Part shown: in pieces, positions 7,607-16,881 of the stretch
Numbering within the stretch: position 1 is the first letter of the stretch
Layout of the letters: every line of letters starts with the position of its first letter
Origin: Verrucomicrobiota bacterium
GTDB lineage: Bacteria > Verrucomicrobiota > Verrucomicrobiia > Verrucomicrobiales > V1-33
Direction of reading: 5' to 3'
NCBI GenBank assembly: GCA_003402705.1
Contig: QQNF01000016.1
Location: 1-59,104 of the forward strand
DNA length: 59,104 nucleotides
Position numbers and translations under genes: made by a program
The notes under the pieces: model-generated
Databases searched by the model: none
What the model was told of the DNA's origin: nothing
What the model saw: only the letters and a program-made list of their open reading frames with translations

Positions 7607-9322
7607 ATGAAATCCCGATTCTTCATTCCCGTCATTGCCGTGGTGGCCGCTGGTGGTGCCGCGCTTTCGCTGCACGCCCAGGATCAGCCGAAGCCGAAGC
7701 TTGAGTTCAAGTTCAATGGTGACCCGCGAGGCGGGGCGGCGATGGAAGAGACGCTGCGGAAGATGATTGAGCGCATGGGGCTCGGCGGCGAGGCCCGGGA
7801 GCAGATGGAGAAGGCGCTGGAGCAATGGAAGCAGGGTGGGGAGGGTGGCCGCGGGACCCAGCAGCAGCAGGCACCGCAGCAGCAGCAGTTCCGTTTTGAG
7901 TTTAAGGACGACGGGAGCGGCCCGAAGATGTACCGCAACGGCAAGGAAGTGACTCCTGAGGATCTTGGGGATCTGATGGGGCCGATGCAGAAGCAGCTGG
8001 AGGAGATGTTCAAGCAGCAGTTTGGTGGTGAGGGGCCTGGGAGCGGTGGCAATCCGCTGGAGGAGATGATGAAGGAACTGCAGAAGCGCATGCAGGGCGG
8101 TGGAGGATCGGGAGCGCCGGGTGCACCGGGCGCGAATCCGCTGGAGGACTTGATGAAGCGCGCCCAGAAGGGTGGATTGGGCGGGCCGCGGACGGGCCGC
8201 GAGCGTTCCCGGTTCAGCAAGCAGCACACGGCGGCGCTAGCCGAATGGCGACCGCTGACGAAGGCGGCGCGGGAGTCGACGGTGCGGGTGCTGCGCGATG
8301 GCGATCAGGTGGCACTGGGGACGATTGTGAGTGCGGATGGTTATGCGCTGACGAAGGCGAGTGAAGTCGAAAAGGGTTCGCTGGAGGTTGAGTTTGAGAA
8401 CGGGCGGATTGTGACGGCGAAGGTGGTGGACAAGATGGACGCGTATGATCTGGCGCTGCTGAAGGTTGAAGCGAACGGCCTGCCGGTGGGGTCGATTGTG
8501 CCCGAGGAAGTGGCGGTGGGGACGCTGGTGGCGGCTGTTAGTGTGGATGAGGATCCGCTGGCGACTGGGGTGATCAGTGTTCCGGCGCGGAGCCTGTCTG
8601 AGAAGACGAAGGGAGCGCTAGGGATTGAGTTCAAGATGGATGCGGAGCTGGACGGCACGGGCGTTCCGATCGGGAAGCTGGTGACGGGCTGCGCTGCTGA
8701 GAAAGCGGGATTGAAGCCGGATGACAAGATCATGGCGGTGAATGGTCAGCCGGTGCCGTACCCTGCGACGCTGATGCGGATTGTGTCGGCGCTGAAGCCG
8801 GGGGATCCGGTGAAGGTGCGGTATGAGCGTGAAGGCAAGGAAGCGGAGCTGGAGTTTCCGCTGTCGAGCCGTGAGGAACTGTTGAAGGTGCGTCAGGAAG
8901 CGATTCTGAAGGAGACGGGCATGAAGCAGCTGCCTGACCGGCGCGCGCTGGATCCGACTGCGCAGATGGGATCGAGCCTGAGCGGCAATGCGTCGGGTTA
9001 TCCGAAGGCGGTGCAGAGCGACCTGACGATTGACGCGAATGAATGCGGCGGGCCGGTGGTGGACGTGGACGGGCGGATTGTGGCGATCACGATTGCCCGT
9101 GCGGAGCGGGTGAGCACGTACATGGTTCCTGGCAAAGTGGTGGCGGATCTGCTGAGCGACCTGAAGAGCGGGAAGTTCACGCTGGCGAAGGATGAGGACA
9201 CGCTGCGCGGGGAGTTGCGTGAATCCGAGCAGGAACTGCAGAAGGCTGAAGCAGCGCTGAAGGAAGCGGAAGCGCGCCGGAGTGCGGCGGCCGAGCAGCT
9301 CAAGAAGTTCGACAAGAAGTGA
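7607..9322 (+). CDS. Catalytically altered HtrA-like protein with a nested PDZ domain
   Basis: A 571-residue exported protein (signal peptide about residues 1-24). Residues 25-205 are Gln/Gly/Met-rich and low in complexity. The protease-like part starts about 209. The segment equivalent to LTNAHVV reads ALTKASEVE, so the catalytic His is Ser252; Asp281 is kept (YDLALLKVE); the GNSGGP segment reads NECGGPVVD, so Ser is Cys480. A PDZ domain (about 338-420) lies between the Asp and Cys segments, that is, inside the protease domain instead of after it. A C-terminal coiled coil (about 518-570) ends the protein. It is probably a non-proteolytic chaperone or adaptor working with the active protease upstream; that role is inferred. 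Confidence 0.8.
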   Translation: MKSRFFIPVIAVVAAGGAALSLHAQDQPKPKLEFKFNGDPRGGAAMEETLRKMIERMGLGGEAREQMEKALEQWKQGGEGGRGTQQQQAPQQQQFRFEFKDDGSGPKMYRNGKEVTPEDLGDLMGPMQKQLEEMFKQQFGGEGPGSGGNPLEEMMKELQKRMQGGGGSGAPGAPGANPLEDLMKRAQKGGLGGPRTGRERSRFSKQHTAALAEWRPLTKAARESTVRVLRDGDQVALGTIVSADGYALTKASEVEKGSLEVEFENGRIVTAKVVDKMDAYDLALLKVEANGLPVGSIVPEEVAVGTLVAAVSVDEDPLATGVISVPARSLSEKTKGALGIEFKMDAELDGTGVPIGKLVTGCAAEKAGLKPDDKIMAVNGQPVPYPATLMRIVSALKPGDPVKVRYEREGKEAELEFPLSSREELLKVRQEAILKETGMKQLPDRRALDPTAQMGSSLSGNASGYPKAVQSDLTIDANECGGPVVDVDGRIVAITIARAERVSTYMVPGKVVADLLSDLKSGKFTLAKDEDTLRGELRESEQELQKAEAALKEAEARRSAAAEQLKKFDKK

Positions 9323-9355
9323 TACGTTAGCCGATTACGGCTGAGAAACTGACGA

Positions 9356-9390
9356 GTCCCCGGTGTGCTGCGGTGCGCCGGGGACTTTTT
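9356..9390 (+). terminator. Rho-independent terminator after the HtrA-like pair
   Basis: GTCCCCGG at 9356-9363 pairs with CCGGGGAC at 9378-9385 across a 14-nt loop and is followed directly by TTTTT. It lies 33 nt after the stop codon of the second PDZ protein and closes that two-gene unit. Confidence 0.85.
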
Positions 9391-9466
9391 CTTTCCGGCG
9401 GCGGGAAAAGACGGAGAGGCAGGGTAGGGGAACTGAGCCGCCGGCGGGGTCGCGGAGTGCTGGATT

Positions 9467-9895
9467 TCAGGAGAGGCGGTTGCCGCTGTCCGGGCGGGTG
9501 GGGGTGATGCTGCGTTTCGGGAGGAACGGCTTCACGAAGGCGTCGTCGAAGGTGTAGACGTTTTCGAAGTCTTCGACGCGGTCGGTGGCGCTTTTGCTGA
9601 AGATGCCGGCTTCGATGAGATTGAAGACCATTTCGCCGATGTCGCGGGTGGTGCGGACGCCCCATGCTTCGAGGATGGTGGGGACCATGGGGCCGAATTC
9701 GCGGAGGGCGTATTCGCGGAGGCCTTCACAGAGTTGGGGGCCGCTGACATGACCGGGGATTTTCACCTTGCGCTTCTGGAGGGCGCGGATGGTGAAATCG
9801 AGGGCGTCGCGGAGGAACGCGTACGCTTCCGCCGCGTAACGGGGGTCGCGACCGGTTGCCTGCTGCACCGCCTCGTCGAATTGGGTCTTGCTCAT
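9467..9895 (-). CDS. Minf_1886-like conserved protein (TIGR04138 type)
   Basis: A 142-residue protein of unknown function. Motifs such as DPRYAAEAYAFLRDALDFT, HVSGPQLCEGLREYALREF and GEMVFNLIEAGIFSKS match my recollection of the Minf_1886 family, which is largely confined to Planctomycetota and Verrucomicrobiota and is about this length. No signal peptide or membrane segment is present. It follows a small membrane-protein gene on the same strand with a 4-nt gap. The family name is recalled, not searched. Confidence 0.8.
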   Translation of the reverse strand: MSKTQFDEAVQQATGRDPRYAAEAYAFLRDALDFTIRALQKRKVKIPGHVSGPQLCEGLREYALREFGPMVPTILEAWGVRTTRDIGEMVFNLIEAGIFSKSATDRVEDFENVYTFDDAFVKPFLPKRSITPTRPDSGNRLS

Positions 9896-9899
9896 GGAT

Positions 9900-10052
9900 T
9901 CAGGGACTAGTCACGGGCTCGGCGGTCCGCAAGGGCGCGACGGCGGCGGGAAGGATTCGGGCGTCATGGCTTTTGCGCACGAGGCGGACGATGCCGCCGA
10001 TGATGACGGCGCAGAGCAGGAGGGCGGCGATGATGGATTCCCGACGGGTCAC
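9900..10052 (-). CDS. Small single-pass membrane protein
   Basis: A 50-codon frame from a GTG at 10052 to a TGA at 9900-9902. After a short basic start (VTRRES) there is one hydrophobic helix, IIAALLLCAVIIGGIVRLV, followed by a basic then Pro/Ala-rich tail. Codon use is like its neighbours. Upstream in the same frame is a TAA four codons before the GTG, so no longer version is possible. It ends 4 nt before the Minf_1886-like gene, which suggests co-translation. No Shine-Dalgarno sequence is visible. Function is unknown. Confidence 0.55.
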   Translation of the reverse strand: MTRRESIIAALLLCAVIIGGIVRLVRKSHDARILPAAVAPLRTAEPVTSP

Positions 10053-10135
10053 TGGGGCACGTTAGCCATGATTGCGGGGAACCGCAAGCGGGCGCGAGGC
10101 TTGACGGCGAGGGGGCAGCCCGGCAGTTTGAGGGC

Positions 10136-11329
10136 ATGAAATGGCTTGTGCTTCTAGGTCTGGTTGTTTGTGCCCCGATGGTTCCGGGTGCGGATGAGGT
10201 TCCGCTGAAGGGACTTGTGGCGACGCTGCCGGAGACGCCGCCGGCGGCGAGTTATGGGCGACGGGACGGATTGGTGCAGGAAGTCTGGTATGAGAGTGTT
10301 CCGCTGCGGGGGAAGCCGACGCGGGTGTTCGGGTGGCTGGGTCGTCCGGTGGCGGGTGGTGGACGGGCACCGGCGATGGTGCTGGTGCATGGTGGTGGGG
10401 GGCGGGCGTTTGCGGAGTGGGCGAGGCACTGGGCGGAGCGGGGTTATGTGGCGCTGGCGATGGACACGGCGGGGCAGGGACCTGACGGGAAGGCGCACGA
10501 GGCGGGTGGGCCTAGCCAGGGGGACGACGTGAAGTTCCGGGTGTTCAGCGATGCGGAGGCGGCGGACATGTGGACGTGGCATGCGGTTGCGGCGGTGCTG
10601 AGGGGGCATGCGCTGGTGCGATCGCTGCCGGAAGCGGATCCTGAGCGAACGGGAATCACGGGGATCAGCTGGGGAGGATACCTAACGTGTCTGTGTGCCG
10701 GGCTGGATCCGAAGTTCAAGGTGGCGGTGCCGGTGTACGGCTGCGGATTTCTGGGTCATAACAGTTTCTGGCGGGACCGGAGTCTGGCGGCACTGGATGA
10801 GGAATCACGGGAGCGGTGGCTGCGCTGGTTTGATCCGGCGACGACGGCTGGAGGGATTCGGTGTCCGGTGCTGTTTCTGAATGGGACGCACGATTTCGCC
10901 TATCCGCCTGACAGTTATCGACGGACGTATTCCCTTGTGCCGGAGGAAGTGCGGACGCTTTCGCTGCGGGTTGATCTGGATCACGGGCACATCTGGACGT
11001 TTAAGGAGGTGGATGCGTTTGCGGACAGCGTGCTGCGGCCGGGTGAGGGCAGTCCGCCGCTGGTGCGGATGGGGCCGCTGGAGCTGATGGATGGCAAGGC
11101 GAGCGCGGTGATTGCGGCGGGTGGTCCGGTGGCGAGTGTGGAGTGCCATGTGACGACGATGACTGGCGACTGGACGAAGCGGGTGTGGCGGACGATTCCT
11201 GCGGAGGTTTCGGGGAAGGCGGTGAGCGCGGTGCTGCCGGCGGAACGGCCGCTAACGTATTTCTTCACGGTGAAGGATGGCCGGGGGCTGGTGACATCGA
11301 CGAGCTGGCGTTCCGAGGGAGCGGAGTGA
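10136..11329 (+). CDS. Exported alpha/beta hydrolase (acetyl xylan esterase/DLH-like)
   Basis: A 397-residue protein with a signal peptide (about residues 1-19, MKWLVLLGLVVCAPMVPGA). The alpha/beta-hydrolase fold shows an oxyanion loop (VLVHGGGGRAF), the nucleophile Ser178 in GISWGGYL, an acid in FLNGTHDFAYP and the catalytic His in DLDHGHIWTF. After the catalytic domain about 90 residues form a beta-rich C-terminal part. It resembles acetyl xylan esterase and dienelactone hydrolase relatives found near polysaccharide-degradation genes. A role in deacetylating carbohydrate is an inference. Confidence 0.8.
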   Translation: MKWLVLLGLVVCAPMVPGADEVPLKGLVATLPETPPAASYGRRDGLVQEVWYESVPLRGKPTRVFGWLGRPVAGGGRAPAMVLVHGGGGRAFAEWARHWAERGYVALAMDTAGQGPDGKAHEAGGPSQGDDVKFRVFSDAEAADMWTWHAVAAVLRGHALVRSLPEADPERTGITGISWGGYLTCLCAGLDPKFKVAVPVYGCGFLGHNSFWRDRSLAALDEESRERWLRWFDPATTAGGIRCPVLFLNGTHDFAYPPDSYRRTYSLVPEEVRTLSLRVDLDHGHIWTFKEVDAFADSVLRPGEGSPPLVRMGPLELMDGKASAVIAAGGPVASVECHVTTMTGDWTKRVWRTIPAEVSGKAVSAVLPAERPLTYFFTVKDGRGLVTSTSWRSEGAE

Positions 11330-11440
11330 AGGATTTCCGAGGAGGTCATGCCTGATGGGCTGCATGCGTCGGAGAAGGGGTATGGGATCTGGGCGGAAGC
11401 GCGGAAGCCGTTTCTGCCGTGAGGTCGGGAGAGTCGGCGG

Positions 11441-11482
11441 GAAGAAAAAGGGGCATGGCTGCGGTGAAGCGAGCCATGCCCC
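11441..11482 (-). terminator. Rho-independent terminator of the oxidoreductase gene
   Basis: AGCCATGCCCC-type arms at 11472-11482 and 11450-11460 form a perfect 11-bp stem with an 11-nt loop. Read on the minus strand it is followed by TTTTTCTTC. It lies 28 nt downstream of the stop of the Gfo/Idh/MocA gene and could also stop transcription coming from the hydrolase gene on the other side. Confidence 0.85.
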
Positions 11483-11509
11483 GGGGAGAGGGGATTCTAT
11501 CCTGATCGG

Positions 11510-12958
11510 TCAGACCGTCGGGATGCTGAATTCCTTGCGGTAGACTTCCATGTCGAGGGCGTTGGCTTCGGCGGCGAATTCGCCGGTGTATTTTTCCGAG
11601 GCGGGGTCGAGCTGGAGCATGGGGCCGATGACGATTTTGGAGAGATCGGCTTCGAGTTTGTTATCCTTGAGGTGGGTGAGCATGCGTTCGAACGTTTCGG
11701 TGAAGAGGGCATTGCCCTTGAGGTGTTCGCGGATCTGCTCGGACGAGGTGACCTTGCCGAGACGGTAGCTGTGGTTGGCCATGTGGGCTAGGGAAGCGGC
11801 GAGGTGGCCGGTGAGGGCGTTGTGGGTGTCCTCGAGTTTGCCTTTACGGATGGCGTCGAAGAAGTGGCGGCGGTGGCCGGCGCCGTCGTTCTTGTTGAAC
11901 TTGGCGACTTCCTTGCCGGCATTGTCGTAGGCTTTGCCTTCGGCGACATAGCCGCCTTCGCATTCGAGGACGTTGCCGATGTCGACGACGCCCTTGTAGC
12001 GGTCCATGCGGCCGCGGAAGTTCATGTCGGCCTGTGGAAGACCGCGGACTTCGAAGATCATGGGGATGGGTTTGAAGTCGTAGAAGGCGATCTGGGTGTT
12101 AGCGGTGGTGGCGTCGTCATCGATGCCGAAGCGGCCGCCGATGCTGATGACGCGTTCCGGGTTGGCGGCGGGGTCGCCGAGGACCCAGCGGGCGACGTCG
12201 AGCTGGTGCGGGCCTTGATTGCCGATGTCGCCGTTGCCCCATGGCCATTGCCAGTGCCAGTCGTAGTGGAACTGCTTGCGGTGGACGGGTTCCGTTTCGC
12301 GGGGGCCGCACCAGAGGTTGTAGTCGAGGGTGGAGGGCGGCTGTTGCGGGCCGGAGATCTTGCCGATGCTGTCGCGTTTTTTGTAGCAGAAGCCGCGGGA
12401 GACGACTGGTTTGCCGATGGCGCCGGTCTTGACGAATTCCATGATCTTGACCCATGCGGCGTCCGAGCGGCGCTGCATGCCGTGCTGGCAGATGAGGTCC
12501 GGGTGTTTGGCGGCATGCTGGACGAGGAGGCGGCCTTCGTGGATGTTATGGCTGACTGGTTTCTCGACGTAGACATGTTTGCCGGCCTGGAGGGCGGCGA
12601 TGGCGATGAGGGAGTGGAGGTGATTGGGGGTGGCGATGATGACGGCGTCGATGTCCTTGTTTTCGAGGAGCTTGCGGTAGTCCTGGTAGGTTTCGACTTT
12701 GACGGAAGCCTTGTCGGCGTCGGCCTTGCGCTGATTGACGACGGCCATGTCGGCGTCGCAGACGGCCATGGCCTGACCTCCATGGGCGTTGCGGAGGGCG
12801 TCGTTGTAGTGGCCACCGCCCTGGCCGCGGGCGCCGATGACGGCGACATTGATGCGGTCATTGGCACCGATGGGGCGGGCCCATGTGCTCATGGGGGCGG
12901 CGAGTCCGGCGGCACCGGCGAGGGAGCCTTGCAAAAAGCGGCGGCGAGAGGTCTTCAT
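11510..12958 (-). CDS. Tat-exported Gfo/Idh/MocA-family oxidoreductase
   Basis: A 482-residue NAD(P)-dependent oxidoreductase. The N-terminus MKTSRRRFLQGSLAGAAGL is a twin-arginine signal. It is followed by a Rossmann domain (INVAVIGARGQGGGHY near residue 36), the family motif EKPVSHNIHEGRLL and NPERVISIGGRFG. The start is placed at the ATG at 12958, directly before the twin arginines. Exported members are abundant in Planctomycetota and Verrucomicrobiota and oxidise or rearrange sugars; the substrate is not predictable. It ends at a strong terminator. Confidence 0.9.
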   Translation of the reverse strand: MKTSRRRFLQGSLAGAAGLAAPMSTWARPIGANDRINVAVIGARGQGGGHYNDALRNAHGGQAMAVCDADMAVVNQRKADADKASVKVETYQDYRKLLENKDIDAVIIATPNHLHSLIAIAALQAGKHVYVEKPVSHNIHEGRLLVQHAAKHPDLICQHGMQRRSDAAWVKIMEFVKTGAIGKPVVSRGFCYKKRDSIGKISGPQQPPSTLDYNLWCGPRETEPVHRKQFHYDWHWQWPWGNGDIGNQGPHQLDVARWVLGDPAANPERVISIGGRFGIDDDATTANTQIAFYDFKPIPMIFEVRGLPQADMNFRGRMDRYKGVVDIGNVLECEGGYVAEGKAYDNAGKEVAKFNKNDGAGHRRHFFDAIRKGKLEDTHNALTGHLAASLAHMANHSYRLGKVTSSEQIREHLKGNALFTETFERMLTHLKDNKLEADLSKIVIGPMLQLDPASEKYTGEFAAEANALDMEVYRKEFSIPTV

Positions 12959-13128
12959 AGTTGGTGGGGGGAGCTGCATGGGGTGCAGCGAATGTTTGGG
13001 GGTTTAACGATCACATCACACTCCATGGCGGGAGATGGCGCAAAAGTCCTGAGGTGACGTGAACGCGGACGGGGTTGGGAGGTGGTGCGAGACTTGCGTG
13101 GACTGGCGTGCGCAGGTATGCGAGGGGC

Positions 13129-15363
13129 ATGTTTATTGCTGCCCGTTCTGCTGCTGCCCGTGCTGTCGGGGTGTTCCTTGGATTCTGCGCGGTGGTTCCG
13201 GCGGATGATGTGCTAACGGATCCTGCGAAGCTGCCGGAGGCGATGGCTTCGAGTCCTGCGGCGGTGGATTGGCTGACGCAGAGCGGGGGTTTCCCGTCGG
13301 TGCTGGCGCAGACTGATGCGGGAAAGACGGTGGTTTTGGGGAATGGGTTGGTGCGGCGGGAATGGCGGATTGATCCGGCGGTGGCGACGGTGCGTCTGCG
13401 AGACGAGACGACGGGGCATGAGTTTCTGCGTGCGACCGGGCCGGAGGCGTTTGTGACGCTAGGGGGCAAGGAGTATGCGGTGGGAGGATTGAGCGGGCAG
13501 CGGAGCACGAATTTTCTGGCGGCGGCGGAGATAGCGGGGCTGAAGCCGGTGGAGGGGAGTTTCCGGCTGGAGCGGATGAGCAGCGGGCCGGTGCGGGAGC
13601 GGTTTGCGTGGAAGCGGCATGCGTCATGGATCAGTCAGGATGCGGCATGGCCGCCGGCGGGCAGGGAAGTGGTGTTTCATTTCCGCGGGCCTGAGGGAAC
13701 GGCGGCGGCGGGGGTGACAGTGGAGGTGCATTATGAGGTTTATGACGGACTGCCGTGCATGGGGAAGTGGCTGACGGTGACGAATGGCGGTGGAGCGCCG
13801 GTGATGCTGGATGCGTTCCGGCTGGAAACGCTGAGGGTTACGGAGGCGGATGCGGACGTGGAGGATCCGTGGCGTTTTGCGGTGCCGCCATTGCATGTGG
13901 AGACTGACTTCACGACTGGGGCGATGTCGAATGCCGCGGCGCAGAATCAGACGGTGGCATGGACCACGGATGAGGAGCATCGCACGCAGACGAACTACGG
14001 GAACAAGTCGCTCTGTGTGCTGCGGGTCGCGCCGCCGCAGGGGCCGGCGAGGGAACTGATGCCCGGAGGTGCGCTGACGACGTTCCGGGTCTGGCTGATG
14101 CCGCTAACGAAGGGTGATGCGGACCGCAATGCGCTAGCGTTGAGCCGTTTCTACCGAACGACGGCGCCGTGGACGGCGGAGAACCCGCTGATGTTCCATC
14201 TGGTGAAGAGTGACATTGCTTCGTGCCGGCGGGCGATTGAGCAGATGGCGGAGACGGGATTCGAGATGCTGATCCTGAGTTTCGGGAGCGGGTTCAATCT
14301 TGAGAGCACGGACCCGGCGTATTTTGCGGCGTACAAGGAACAGGTGACGGATTACGCGGCGCAGAAGGGGATTGTGGTAGGGACTTACTCGCTGCTTTCG
14401 AGCCGGCGCATCAGCGACGAGCATGACGTGATCAATCCGCAGACGGGCAAGCCGGGAGGGTTTGCGAAGTTCGGGAATGCGCCGTGCCTGTGCAGCCAGT
14501 GGGGCCTTGATCATTTCGCGCAGCTGCGCCGGAACCTGACGGCGGCGGGTTTTCTGGTGCACGAGCACGATGGATCGTACCCGGGCGATCCTTGTGCCTC
14601 TGCGGTGCACCCCGGGCACAAGGGATTTGCGGATTCCCGCTGGAACCAGTGGGAGCAGATCACTCGTTACTATCAATGGTGCCGCGCCGAGGGGATCTAT
14701 CTGAATGTTCCCGACTGGTATATTCTGCATGGATCGAATCGGAATTCGATGGGATACCGTGAGGACAACTGGTCGCTGCCGAGGGCGATGCAGGAGATCA
14801 TCGAGCGGCAGAACATCACGGATGGCACGCGGTACAAACTGCCGTCGATGGGTTGGATGCATCTTCCGCTGACGCAGTATCACGGGGGCGGTGCGGCGGC
14901 GACGTACGAACCGCTAGCCGAACACCGGGCTGACTACGCGCTCCGGCTTGCCAGTCTGCTAGGGGGCGGGGTGACTGGTGTGGTGCGGGGGACGCGGCTT
15001 TACGATTCGCCGGAAACGCTGGCGGTGGTGCAGCGGGAGGTTGCGTTCTACAATGCGCACCGGGCGATTCTTGACAGTGCGCTGCTGCCGCTGCGGCGGG
15101 CGGACGGACGGGACTGGGACGGCTGGATTCACGTGAATCCTGCGCTGCCGGAGCCCGCGCTGGCGATGCTGTTCAATTCGCTAGAAGATCCAATGGTGCG
15201 CCGCATCACGCTGCCGCTGCGGTATGCGGGGCTGAAGGGTCAGGCGACGCTGCGCATCGACGGCGGTGCGCCGCGTACGGTGACGCTGAATGCAGCGGGG
15301 GAAGCTGTTATGGAACTGACGCTGGCGGCCCGCAGCGCGACCTCGGTGACGGTGGGGCAGTGA
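13129..15363 (+). CDS. Exported glycosidase-like protein (clan GH-D-like, tentative)
   Basis: A 744-residue protein with a signal peptide (start at the ATG at 13129, MFIAARSAAARAVGVFLG, cleaved near ADDV). The N-terminal third is beta-rich and contains VVLGNGLVRREWRIDP, as in the sandwich domain of GH36/GH97-type enzymes. The middle looks like a TIM barrel (LMFHLVKSDIASCRRAIEQ, GFEMLILSFGSGFN, FLVHEHDGSYPGDPC, EGIYLNVPDWYILHG), with acidic residues at strand ends. A beta-rich C-terminal domain follows. A retaining alpha-galactosidase-like glycosidase is plausible, but I do not recognise a defined family. It is divergent from the oxidoreductase gene. Confidence 0.55.
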   Translation: MFIAARSAAARAVGVFLGFCAVVPADDVLTDPAKLPEAMASSPAAVDWLTQSGGFPSVLAQTDAGKTVVLGNGLVRREWRIDPAVATVRLRDETTGHEFLRATGPEAFVTLGGKEYAVGGLSGQRSTNFLAAAEIAGLKPVEGSFRLERMSSGPVRERFAWKRHASWISQDAAWPPAGREVVFHFRGPEGTAAAGVTVEVHYEVYDGLPCMGKWLTVTNGGGAPVMLDAFRLETLRVTEADADVEDPWRFAVPPLHVETDFTTGAMSNAAAQNQTVAWTTDEEHRTQTNYGNKSLCVLRVAPPQGPARELMPGGALTTFRVWLMPLTKGDADRNALALSRFYRTTAPWTAENPLMFHLVKSDIASCRRAIEQMAETGFEMLILSFGSGFNLESTDPAYFAAYKEQVTDYAAQKGIVVGTYSLLSSRRISDEHDVINPQTGKPGGFAKFGNAPCLCSQWGLDHFAQLRRNLTAAGFLVHEHDGSYPGDPCASAVHPGHKGFADSRWNQWEQITRYYQWCRAEGIYLNVPDWYILHGSNRNSMGYREDNWSLPRAMQEIIERQNITDGTRYKLPSMGWMHLPLTQYHGGGAAATYEPLAEHRADYALRLASLLGGGVTGVVRGTRLYDSPETLAVVQREVAFYNAHRAILDSALLPLRRADGRDWDGWIHVNPALPEPALAMLFNSLEDPMVRRITLPLRYAGLKGQATLRIDGGAPRTVTLNAAGEAVMELTLAARSATSVTVGQ

Positions 15364-15387
15364 GCGGACCGCGCGGCGGCGAGTGGT

Positions 15388-16881
15388 TCAGGGCTTGGTG
15401 ACGAAGCCTGAGACGTCGGCGGCGAGCTTCTGCAGCGAGGGCAGGTTTGTGTACATCATGTGGCCGCCGTCGTAGTGGGCCCACTGGAAGTTGCCGCGGA
15501 GGGCGTCGGGGAGGTCGAGGTGGCGGACGCTGTGGGCGATGGCTTCAGCGGGAGTGGCGAGATCGTGATAGCCGCAGCCGATGAAGACGCGGAGGGAGGG
15601 GTTCTGGGTGATGGCACCGCCGAGTTGGGAGGCGACGTCGAAGTAGCGATTGCCGCGGCCGTAGTTCCATGGGTTGACGGCACCGTTGAGGATTTCGTAG
15701 GGCCGGTCGGTCGGGAAGTTGAGACCATCGGCGGCGCGCAGGTAGGCGTTCATGCTGGAGGCGAAAGCGCCGAAGACGACGTCATAGCTAGGGTCGCCGT
15801 CTGGGCCGGTGCAGCGGCCGTCGAAGCGGCCGACGACCTTGTCATCGGCTTCGAGGAGTTTGGCGCGGAAGAGGGAAGGATCGATGCGCAGGTTGTTGCG
15901 GAGAATGAGCGGGGTGGGAAGTCCGGTGAGGAGGGAGAGGTAGTCGGCGACTCTGCGGCGTTCTTCGGCGGGGAGGTCAGCGCCCATGAGGAGGGCGCGG
16001 GGGTATTGTTCGCGGGAGAAGTCGACGGCGCGTTTCCATGTGGCGGCGAAGTCTGCCTGGAGTTCCGGGGCGAGCTTGCCGTGCCAGTGGGCGACAGCGG
16101 TCATGTTAGGCAGCCATGTGTGGAAGGGAACGTCGTTCTGTTCTTCGGGGGAAAGGGTTTTGAAGTCGAGGAGACCGCTGACGATGATGATGCCGTTGAG
16201 GTACATGCCGTAGCGTTCCTGGAGGTGCGCGGCGAGGCCGCTGATCCGGATGGCTCCGTAGCTTTCGCCCATGAGGAATTTAGGGCTGTTCCAGCGCTGG
16301 TGGCGGGTGATCCAGAGCCTGACAAAATCGCCGACGCTTTCGACATCTTCGCTGAAGCCGTGGAACTGCTTGGGGTCCTCGCCTTTTTCGGCCTGGCTGA
16401 GGCCTGTGCTGACGGGATCGACGAAGACGAGGTCTGCGTCCTTGAGGAGGGTGAACTCGTTATCTGTCAGGGAGAAGGGCGGGCGCGGGCCGGTGACGCC
16501 GTCGGGTGGGAGGACGACGCGGCGTGGGCCGAATGCGCCGAGGTGGAGCCAGACGGCGCTGCTGCCGGGGCCGCCGTTGAAGCAGAAGCAGACGGGGCGT
16601 TTGGTGGCGTCGCCCGCGTCGGTGCGTTCATAGGACACGGAGAAGACCTTGGCGCGGGGCTCGCCGTAGGCTTTGGTGAGGGTGAGGGTGCCTGCGGTGG
16701 CGCGGTAGGCGAGCTTCTGACCGCCTGCGGTGATGGTGTGCTGGGTTTCGACCGAGGTATCCTTCGAGTCTTCCTTCGGCGCGGGTTTTTCTTCCTTTTT
16801 TGGTTCCGGCTTTTCGTCTGCGGCGTGCAGGTGCGGGCCGGCTGTGATGAACAGGGCAGCGAGGAAGGCGATGGATTTCAT
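15388..16881 (-). CDS. Exported serine carboxypeptidase, family S10
   Basis: A 497-residue protein with a signal peptide (about residues 1-21) and a Lys/Glu/Pro-rich spacer (about 22-42). The peptidase S10 domain shows FNGGPGSSAVWLHLGAFGP, the nucleophile Ser207 in FLMGESYGA, the acid in CGYHDLATP and the His in YDGGHMMYTNLP. These are the S10 serine-carboxypeptidase signatures, and all three catalytic residues are present. It removes C-terminal residues from peptides in the periplasm or outside. The start lies 94 nt after the end of the sulfatase gene on the same strand, so co-transcription is possible. Confidence 0.92.
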   Translation of the reverse strand: MKSIAFLAALFITAGPHLHAADEKPEPKKEEKPAPKEDSKDTSVETQHTITAGGQKLAYRATAGTLTLTKAYGEPRAKVFSVSYERTDAGDATKRPVCFCFNGGPGSSAVWLHLGAFGPRRVVLPPDGVTGPRPPFSLTDNEFTLLKDADLVFVDPVSTGLSQAEKGEDPKQFHGFSEDVESVGDFVRLWITRHQRWNSPKFLMGESYGAIRISGLAAHLQERYGMYLNGIIIVSGLLDFKTLSPEEQNDVPFHTWLPNMTAVAHWHGKLAPELQADFAATWKRAVDFSREQYPRALLMGADLPAEERRRVADYLSLLTGLPTPLILRNNLRIDPSLFRAKLLEADDKVVGRFDGRCTGPDGDPSYDVVFGAFASSMNAYLRAADGLNFPTDRPYEILNGAVNPWNYGRGNRYFDVASQLGGAITQNPSLRVFIGCGYHDLATPAEAIAHSVRHLDLPDALRGNFQWAHYDGGHMMYTNLPSLQKLAADVSGFVTKP

